A stretch of 12,404 nucleotides of DNA from Antrodiella citrinella. Lineage: Eukaryota; Basidiomycota; Agaricomycetes; Polyporales; Steccherinaceae. Positions 7,707 through 12,404 of the stretch are shown here, piece by piece (the stretch's first letter is position 1; every line of letters begins with the position of its first letter). Below the pieces are notes generated by a model that saw only the letters and a list, made by a program, of their open reading frames with translations, was not told where the DNA came from and made no database searches. The DNA lies in the NCBI GenBank assembly GCA_004802725.1, contig SGPM01000549.1, positions 1 through 12,404 on the forward strand, read 5' to 3'. Both the position numbers and the translations under genes were made by a program.

Positions 7707-8623
7707 TCACAGCGGTCTCTTTCCTCGAGCAGCTTGCTCCTTCTTCTTCGCATCCATCTCGGCGGTCTTGGCTGGACAGAAGAATTAGCAATCAAGCATA
7801 TATTCCGTTCAAAAACTACATACCATCCGCCTCTGCCTTCCTGCGAGCCTGCGCAGCCTCACGTTCCGCACGGATCTTCTGTAGCCTGGCCATATCAGCC
7901 TTTGCCTGGTCGGTCTTGCCTTCTTCGTGAAGCTATAGCAATACGAACCGCGTCAGACATCGGGATACAAAGGTCAGTTCTGACATACCTTCCAGTACCG
8001 AGCCTTCGCATCCTTGGCCTCCTTGGCTTCTCGTTCGCGGCGAGTAAGCTCACGCGGCGCATTCAGATCAGAGATATTCATCTTCTTGCCCATCGCAAGG
8101 TTAGGATTCGCGATGAGGGGATCCTTGTCGACGTCCGACCCATCTCCCTTCTCTTCGGTGTCTGCCTTGGCCTTGCCACTCTTCTTCAACGCCTTGCGCT
8201 CCGCCCGGGTGAGCTCAGCTTTGGTGGTGTCCTCCTCCTCCTCCTCCTCTTCCTCCTCATCTTCCTCCTCTTCCTCTATATCATCGTCGCTATCCTCGTC
8301 CTCGTCCGCTTCTTCGTCTCTCCTGCTACGCCTGAGCGAGAATAGCGAATTGGTCCCGATCAGTAAAGCCGATAAGATGTCAAGTAAGGTTGGAATAACT
8401 CACCGAGGCTTGTCGGTGGAGACAGCTGTGCCGTTCTCATCCAACACAAGATTCTTGCTGTGATCGTTGGAACGTGTTATCAATGAGCATCGACCAGGGC
8501 AGTGATCTGCTCGCGACATACCTGAAGCTACAATGTGTTGTGAGTATTCTGAATGAGACATCCGAGATCGTGGACATACCTTCGTCCTCCACCACGTTTC
8601 TGCTTGAAGTTTCCTCTGGCCAT
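7707..8623 (-). CDS. PDAP1: PDAP1/PP28-family (heat- and acid-stable) phosphoprotein, 206 aa, six exons
   Basis: Exons (minus): 8623-8580, 8527-8522 (6 nt), 8457-8404, 8331-7989, 7932-7824, 7771-7707. Introns are 52, 64, 72, 56 and 52 nt; coding length is 621 nt and all phases close. Domains: basic Gly/Arg N terminus MARGNFKQKRGGGR; aromatic-Ser segment SFSKNLVLDENG; Asp/Glu-rich tract about 40-69; Lys-rich linker; then the family signature from about residue 129, ELTRREREAKEAKDAKARYW, followed by LHEEGKTDQAKADMARLQKI and a Lys-rich tail ending KRPL. Known: this order matches animal PDAP1 (HASPP28, about 181 aa) and plant/fungal homologues, mostly cytosolic, intrinsically disordered, casein-kinase-2-type substrates of poorly defined role. 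The acidic Ser/Asp runs (DSDDD, EEEDTT) would suit CK2, an inference. ATG sits in AAAATGGCC. It is divergently paired with NDUFA6 216 bp away. Confidence 0.88.
8231..8278 (-). repeat. CTC/TTC triplet-rich tract encoding a poly-acidic run
   Basis: The plus strand reads as TCC/CTC triplets with a few interruptions. On the minus strand this encodes a nearly pure Glu run in the PDAP1-like protein. It is prone to slippage in units of three and explains a false hydrophobic Leu-rich frame on the plus strand. Confidence 0.85.
8522..8527 (-). other. Predicted 6-nt microexon (CTTCAG) of the PDAP1-like gene
   Basis: CTTCAG lies between a clean acceptor (TTGTAG, intron 8579-8528) and a clean donor (GTATGT, intron 8521-8458). 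Joining CGAAG + CTTCAG + CAAGAA gives R-S-F-S-K-N. Skipping it gives R-S-K-N, also in frame. The Phe-Ser it supplies matches the aromatic-Ser/Thr step after the Gly/Arg N terminus in the family (QFSTPEE-like in plants, QYTSPEE-like in animals), which argues for inclusion. Confidence 0.75.
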
Positions 8624-8839
8624 TTTATATGCGCGTTGAACGATGAAAGACGATGGAAAGTAACGAGTTGGAAGGAGTCAGAACACAAAGAGGTCGGCTT
8701 CCGGATTCGGACGGCGCATTGTAGGTCCAGCGCTTACGTCAGCCATCCAATCCTGTGCCGACCATTCTCAGAGACGACCAAGAGTCCACACTCATCGTGT
8801 CTAGCAACTCCAAACCCCTCGAGCTCGTCGTGTCCGACA
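8624..8839. promoter_or_regulatory. Shared divergent promoter, PDAP1-like / NDUFA6
   Basis: These 216 bp separate two divergent start codons. The region contains TTACGTCA at 8734-8741, a half-conserved cAMP-response/bZIP-type site, and CCAAT at 8747-8751, a consensus for the HAP/NF-Y complex that often controls respiratory genes. No convincing TATA box is seen on the NDUFA6 side; an ATATAAAATGG string overlaps the PDAP1-like start codon. Confidence 0.55.
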
Positions 8840-9386
8840 ATGTCGACCATCCCTGCCCGTCTTGCCAGGGCGGCTCAAGTATCAACGAACCACGCGGAAG
8901 CCAGAGCGCGCGTTTTCAAACTCTACCGTGACTGGTATCGTGGTGTGAGTCTCGTCCCCACCCAATACCGTGTTCATTGACACTAACACTTGCGATTGCG
9001 ATGAGCAGACACCCGAAATCATCTCCGTTTATGCCTTGAACATCTCCCCTGCCTTCTTCCGGCACGCCATCCGCCAGCACTTTGAAGAGAACCGCTATGT
9101 CACCGACCTCAAGACTATCGACATCCTGCTGCAGAAGTCCCGGATCGAGTACCAGGAGACGATCAACTGCTGGAAGACGACGGACCACGTGTTGGGCGTG
9201 CTGTTGAGGCCGAAGGGGAGGCCGCAGAGGTCGTTTTTAGAGAAGTTCTATGAAGGTGAGTGCATGGTGTATGTGTTGGGAGCTGTTGAGTCGCTAATGG
9301 GGATTTGTGTGCTGCGACGTGTAGGGAGAGACGAGGACCAGGTTCTTCCAGCTGCGACAGGCATTGTGCACCCTAATGCAGTGTGA
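8840..9386 (+). CDS. NDUFA6: NADH:ubiquinone oxidoreductase (complex I) LYR subunit NDUFA6/B14, 137 aa, three exons
   Basis: Exons 8840-8944, 9009-9255 and 9325-9386; introns of 64 and 69 nt with GTGAGT donors; coding length 414 nt. The LYR-family signature is KLYRDWYR (about residues 28-35), preceded by an Arg/Ala-rich start. It continues TPEIISVYALNIS, then the helix FFRHAIRQHFEENR, VTDLKTIDILLQKSRIEYQET, CWKTTDHVLG, and the SFLEKFYEG tail typical of this subunit. Known: B14 (NB4M in Yarrowia) is an accessory matrix-arm subunit of complex I near the ubiquinone site, which recruits mitochondrial acyl-carrier protein through the LYR helix bundle. Human NDUFA6 is of similar size. The fungal protein extends about 17 residues past the FYEG motif. 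The exon 1 donor is set by phase (GGT|GTGAGT). Not all LYR proteins belong to complex I, but the CWK...H and FLxKFYxG motifs favour this one. Confidence 0.9.
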
Positions 9387-10150
9387 TGTTACAATTCTGG
9401 AATATACCTATCTAGATCCTCGAACGTCCTATTCAAGGCACGAATGCGCGCGGTGTGCCCGAATACTTTGTCGTGTTACTGTGGACATGACAAGTCCTTC
9501 AACTGTGGTGTGCCTTTGTCAGTCGGAGGGGCCGTATTTGAGGCACCAACACCAGGTTAAACGAGACTGGTCGTTGAGTACCCACAGGCCCTGCGCTGAA
9601 ACTACGGCCGGACGTCATATATCATAGGAGCTGCTACATGTTGGTGCGTAGATAATAACCTCAAATCAACTTCATTTTCGGATAGGACGCATCATGGAAA
9701 TACAAATACAACAGATAGTTCCTACTATTGGAGCGTCGCAGGATGGTCCCACCGTGTTATCAGAGTTGACTCCATGGACCTCTTTGAGTCTGACGGCAGC
9801 AGTACTCAAACACGGGGATGATGCTAGAAAGTCTCTTGACCTTGCGTGTGGTGTCATTCGTCCTGCCTGAAGCGAGTCTCGCAGGTTTGTGTTGATAAAC
9901 CGCCACTGGCGTCTATGCAGACCCCCTTATGCCACATTGTACACCATGTTCCATTTATCTTGCAACATCAATGACATACTTACAAACTTTACTCAGCTGT
10001 CTGCTGCAAAAATGCTGAACACGTCTCGCGAGGACGACACAATTTGACAGACAACCTTGGTCTGAGTCAATCTTCGTCGAAACTCGTCGTCCCGGGTCGA
10101 CGAAGACATCGTGTTCAAGAAAATGGAAGGACTATCCGACATTGTCTTGA
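9387..10150. other. Gene-poor intergenic region
   Basis: This holds the 3' end of NDUFA6 and then no recognised gene. A 58-codon plus-strand frame with an ATG (9694-9870, starts MEIQIQQIVPT) is open on both strands and has no family likeness, so it is not called. A plus-strand stretch near 10096-10167 (VDEDIVFKKMEGLSD) could be a further decayed piece of the kinase-like relic that follows. Confidence 0.4.
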
Positions 10151-10752
10151 AAGCTGCTAGACACTGAGACATCGTCAGCGCAGAATGGAGGATACAAGAG
10201 CGACCAGTTTCTGATGGATACTGTGGCCTCTGGTGTAGACTTGGGCTTCTATATCGTGGACAATGTCACCAACTACTCGCACAAAAAATACGACGAGCCT
10301 AAGGAGATCAACCAGGTACATAGCGATGTCTTGCGTGCAAAGCTGATGTGCTGATGACTTCTGTTGTCGCAGAACCGCGGACTAGTTTTCGGGGATGCTG
10401 CACATCTCATATTTGCAGACCCCGCTCGACGATTGCGATCTGACATCGAGAACACCTCGATGCGTCTCTGGTTCCTGTCGCGGACGGTCTGTTTTGTGAC
10501 GGAACTGTTCACCTTCATCGCAATACATGCATACTAGCTACTCTTCGCAAAGTCGCGGTGCTGATGGCCCGTCGGCACGTCCAGGAACCTATGCATTACG
10601 TCCGCTTCCTCCTCGCGACCTCCTTCGGCTCCAAGAAAAATCTGGGCTGGGACCGGCGAATGCTCATACTGAGCACACGTACAGCGTTTTTCTCGCTCAT
10701 CGCATGGTGGTTCCCATCCACACACTTGTTGATATCCATATTTATGTTCTGA
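10151..10752 (+). pseudogene. Broken fragment resembling the N-terminal region of fungal-type protein kinases (FunK1)
   Basis: Open from 10151 with VDLGFYIVDN at about 10230, an apparent 57-nt intron 10316-10372 (GTACAT...CGCAG, phase 0), then HLIFADPARR, IENTSMRLWFLSRT and VTELFTF before a TAG at 10535-10537. Sequence like the next conserved block (HYVRFLLATSFGSKKNLGWD) continues in another frame at about 10588-10650 and ends at 10752. Known: agaricomycete FunK1 proteins carry a block of the form DPRRRF...IENT-MRLW-SR...SEPF-F followed by FLL-TSFAS-LG-D, upstream of the kinase core. No kinase catalytic motifs follow here. Inference: a truncated, frameshifted relic. The family name rests on remembered motif pattern, not an alignment. 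Confidence 0.5.
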
Positions 10753-10919
10753 AGAGTAGATTTTACCGGACCTCTTTCTTTTAGAATCCCTTCATTCATA
10801 TCTCGCACACGTCTACGCCGTTACAACTTACAATCAACTTCAAGTTGAACAAACACAAGCGCTCTCCGCCACAGTTCTCCGGGCGCTTCCGAATGGCCAG
10901 AGATTGTTCGCGCATTCTC

Positions 10920-11031
10920 ATTGGCTCGTTCGCCGCAGTGTCCAACCGTCCCTCATATAAAAGACGACGTTGTTACTAGTTCTTGTCCTCGTCGCCTCTT
11001 GTCCTCCTCCGTCATCTCTCCCTAGCAAAAT
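10920..11031 (+). promoter_or_regulatory. Core-promoter-like block: inverted CCAAT, TATA box and CT-rich initiator
   Basis: ATTGG at 10920-10924 is followed 31 bp later by TATAAAA at 10956-10962. A strongly pyrimidine-rich stretch with repeated CTTGTCCTC words follows from about 10981 to 11031, as at many fungal transcription starts. The first ATG after it (11041) opens only 19 codons (MIFDAIRMAW...) before TAA, unless an intron is used. Confidence 0.45.
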
Positions 11032-11284
11032 TGGTGTTCGATGATATTCGACGCAATTCGAATGGCTTGGGCGGACGCAGCGTCGCGTCAACCGGGTTAA
11101 CGTCCTAGTATGCGTGAAGCTTGATGAGCCATGAAGACAACTGCAGCAGCGGCCTCCTGGACTTGGACTCTGTGTGAGGGCAGACTTCACATTGACTTCA
11201 TTACGAGGTTACTGTAGTGCTACTATTCTCATGGTTGAAGCATCGTTTGATTCACAGATGGATGCTGATGGATGCAGTTTTAAA

Positions 11285-11374
11285 CGAAGTTCCAGCGTTG
11301 GAACGCCAGAGAGTTGGAGAATTTAAACTCTCCGACGTTCGAACGCTTGAAGCCCTCTGAAACTGGAATCTTCG
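11285..11374. repeat. Imperfect 90-bp palindrome
   Basis: The outer arms CGAAGTTCCAG (11285) and CTGGAATCTTCG (to 11374) are complementary apart from one extra base. The centre GGAGAATTTAAACTCTCC is nearly self-complementary, and the sub-arms GCGTT/AACGC recur within it. It has no visible flanking duplication that would make it a small transposon. Confidence 0.55.
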
Positions 11375-11868
11375 TTGATGCGCCGATCTTGCTAACCTCC
11401 GAGTCCGTGATCTCTTCTCATATTCGACCACGGCTTTCGTTATCGAAGCCGCTGCCTTCACCCCCGACCGATATCGCGCTTCAAGCTCAGGCTTCAAGAC
11501 AGCACGGAATTGGCACGGGAGATCGGATCAGCGAAGCTTGTAATGCCGCATCATTGGTGCTGGTGCTGGGTCAACGGCCCCAAAATTGCTTCAAGTCGGG
11601 ATGGACGAATGAGACAGCTTTGGTTATACAGACTTCGCCGATGAGTGATTATTCAGAATACTGTTGCGACTTCGCACTACCTACTTGCAGGCATTCCCGA
11701 ATGCTTTCATAATTTGATTGATATTTGAACAAGGCGTACAACGACACCCTGGGTCAGAGGTTTCTGAGAAGCCTCCAACAAGATGCCGTAGTACCTACAC
11801 GTATTGAAGGGCGAGATATGACGAACAGAAGCGAAATAGACAAACCAAGATTCAGAAACGAACGAAAC

Positions 11869-12404
11869 TCAGGCATCGGTCTTCTTCTTATATTTCATCA
11901 ACACGCCCAATGCACTCAACGACATCCCCTTCTTCTCTCCCCCTTCCACCGCCCCGTTCTCATCCCACTTCCTGTCAAACATCTTCTTGGTGACAATGTT
12001 CTCACCTCCTTTGTCTACACGCTTGATAACTCGCAGTGCCTCTATCTCACGCTGAGTGCGCTGGTCGACGTAGTCCCTGTCTGACCAAGCGGGGGCACGC
12101 AGTCTGCGAATGTGTGCGCTCGGCATGAATGGTGCAGGCCCAGAGGAGGAGTGGCGGGTCAGTGCGAAAATGCGGGCTTGGATGCCTCTGGGGAAGAGAG
12201 CTAAGTCAGCATCGCGGATGAGGAGAGTAGAAGAAGGAGTCACGTGAAGGCAGGACGCGGGGATGCTGGTCCCGCAGTATCCTTCATGAACTCCGGCTTG
12301 ACTTTGGAGTCGAAGGATGCGCGCTCGCGTCCAGAAAGCGAGCTCTCTGGGATAGCGCGGTTCGTCAGATCCGTGCCAAAGGCTCTCGCGGGATGGTCGG
12401 CGAC
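11869..12404 (-). CDS. C-terminal part of an unrecognised protein (gene continues past the window end)
   Basis: Exons 12404-12244 (open at the window edge) and 12187-11869, with a 56-nt intron 12243-12188 (GTGACT, CT-rich tract, CCCCAG). The frame is open across the junction and gives at least 159 residues. The visible protein is hydrophilic: a Ser/Pro/Asp-rich first part (HPARAFGTDLTNRAIPESS, FDSKVKPEFMKD), then GIQARIFALTRH, a basic segment AHIRRLRAPAW, a charged helix-like stretch RTQREIEALRVIKRVDKGG, KKMFDRKWDENG and a Lys-rich end LMKYKKKTDA. There is no membrane segment and no motif I can place in a family. Clean splicing and charged, helix-like composition make it look like a real, conserved gene rather than chance. 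Confidence 0.7.
   Translation of the reverse strand, partial: RRPSRESLWHGSDEPRYPRELAFWTRARILRLQSQAGVHEGYCGTSIPASCLHVTPSSTLLIRDADLALFPRGIQARIFALTRHSSSGPAPFMPSAHIRRLRAPAWSDRDYVDQRTQREIEALRVIKRVDKGGENIVTKKMFDRKWDENGAVEGGEKKGMSLSALGVLMKYKKKTDA

Larger units (their letters stand above)
10753..11868. other. Long stretch with promoter-like signals but no recognised gene
   Basis: No protein of a known family is seen on either strand over 1.1 kb. It contains the promoter-like block at 10920-11031, a short tandem duplication GATGGATGCT/GATGGATGCA at 11257-11276, and the imperfect palindrome at 11285-11374. The longest open frame (11314-11712, plus) has no ATG at its start and no family likeness, so it is not called. 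Confidence 0.45.

Noticed and set aside
7734..8345. A plus-strand frame of about 200 codons with a long Leu/Phe/Ile run that looks like a membrane protein.
   Set aside because: It is the antisense reading of the acidic tract and conserved domain of the PDAP1-like gene, and it ignores that gene's splice sites.
8014..8463. A Ser-rich plus-strand frame.
   Set aside because: It is another antisense reading of the same Glu/Asp codon run and has no independent motif.
9694..9870. A 58-codon ATG frame on the plus strand, with an opposite open frame on the minus strand.
   Set aside because: Open on both strands, no motif and no splice context. Chance is the simpler explanation.
11314..11712. A 132-codon plus-strand frame.
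   Set aside because: It starts without an ATG inside the imperfect palindrome, has a competing minus-strand frame and lacks any recognised motif.

Overview
The window looks like nuclear DNA of a filamentous basidiomycete, most likely an agaricomycete. Genes are densely packed and cut by many short GT-AG introns (52-72 nt in the models below), with donors such as GTATGT, GTGAGT and GTACGT. The recognisable protein families also fit: an F-box/LRR-type protein, a relic that resembles the N-terminal part of fungal-type (FunK1) kinases, a fungal PDAP1/PP28-type phosphoprotein and a complex I LYR subunit. No species is claimed.

Left part (1-5868). The first 200 bases hold the tail of a gene with an HMG-box-like exon. 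The left half is dominated by one complete hAT-superfamily DNA transposon, 888-5860 (4973 bp). It has 12-bp perfect terminal inverted repeats (TAGTGATGTTCA), GC-rich subterminal repeats, and a perfect 8-bp target-site duplication CCTCACAC at 880-887 and 5861-5868. Its minus-strand transposase can be read by hand as 13 exons with every splice phase closing and no in-frame stop, giving 968 residues. These carry a BED zinc finger, the D/D/E catalytic positions, a CxxH motif and the hAT C-terminal dimerisation region. A TATA box lies just upstream, and exon 1 holds a 24-bp coding tandem repeat.

Middle (5982-9386). A minus-strand F-box/LRR-type gene (7215-6022) has two 1-nt frame breaks, both at homopolymers. 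Next come two intact housekeeping genes in divergent orientation: a PDAP1/PP28-type phosphoprotein (8623-7707, minus, six exons including a predicted 6-nt microexon) and the mitochondrial complex I LYR subunit NDUFA6/B14 (8840-9386, plus, three exons). They share a 216-bp promoter region with a TTACGTCA element and a CCAAT box.

Right part (9387-12404). This is mostly gene-poor. It contains a broken FunK1-like fragment (about 10151-10752), a well-formed CCAAT/TATA/CT-rich promoter with no recognised gene behind it (10920-11031), and a 90-bp imperfect palindrome (11285-11374). The window ends inside the 3' part of an unrecognised minus-strand gene (12404-11869).

The strongest items for a second look are the apparently intact, intron-rich hAT element and the 6-nt microexon in the PDAP1-like gene. 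I saw no evidence of a wholly new multi-gene system.
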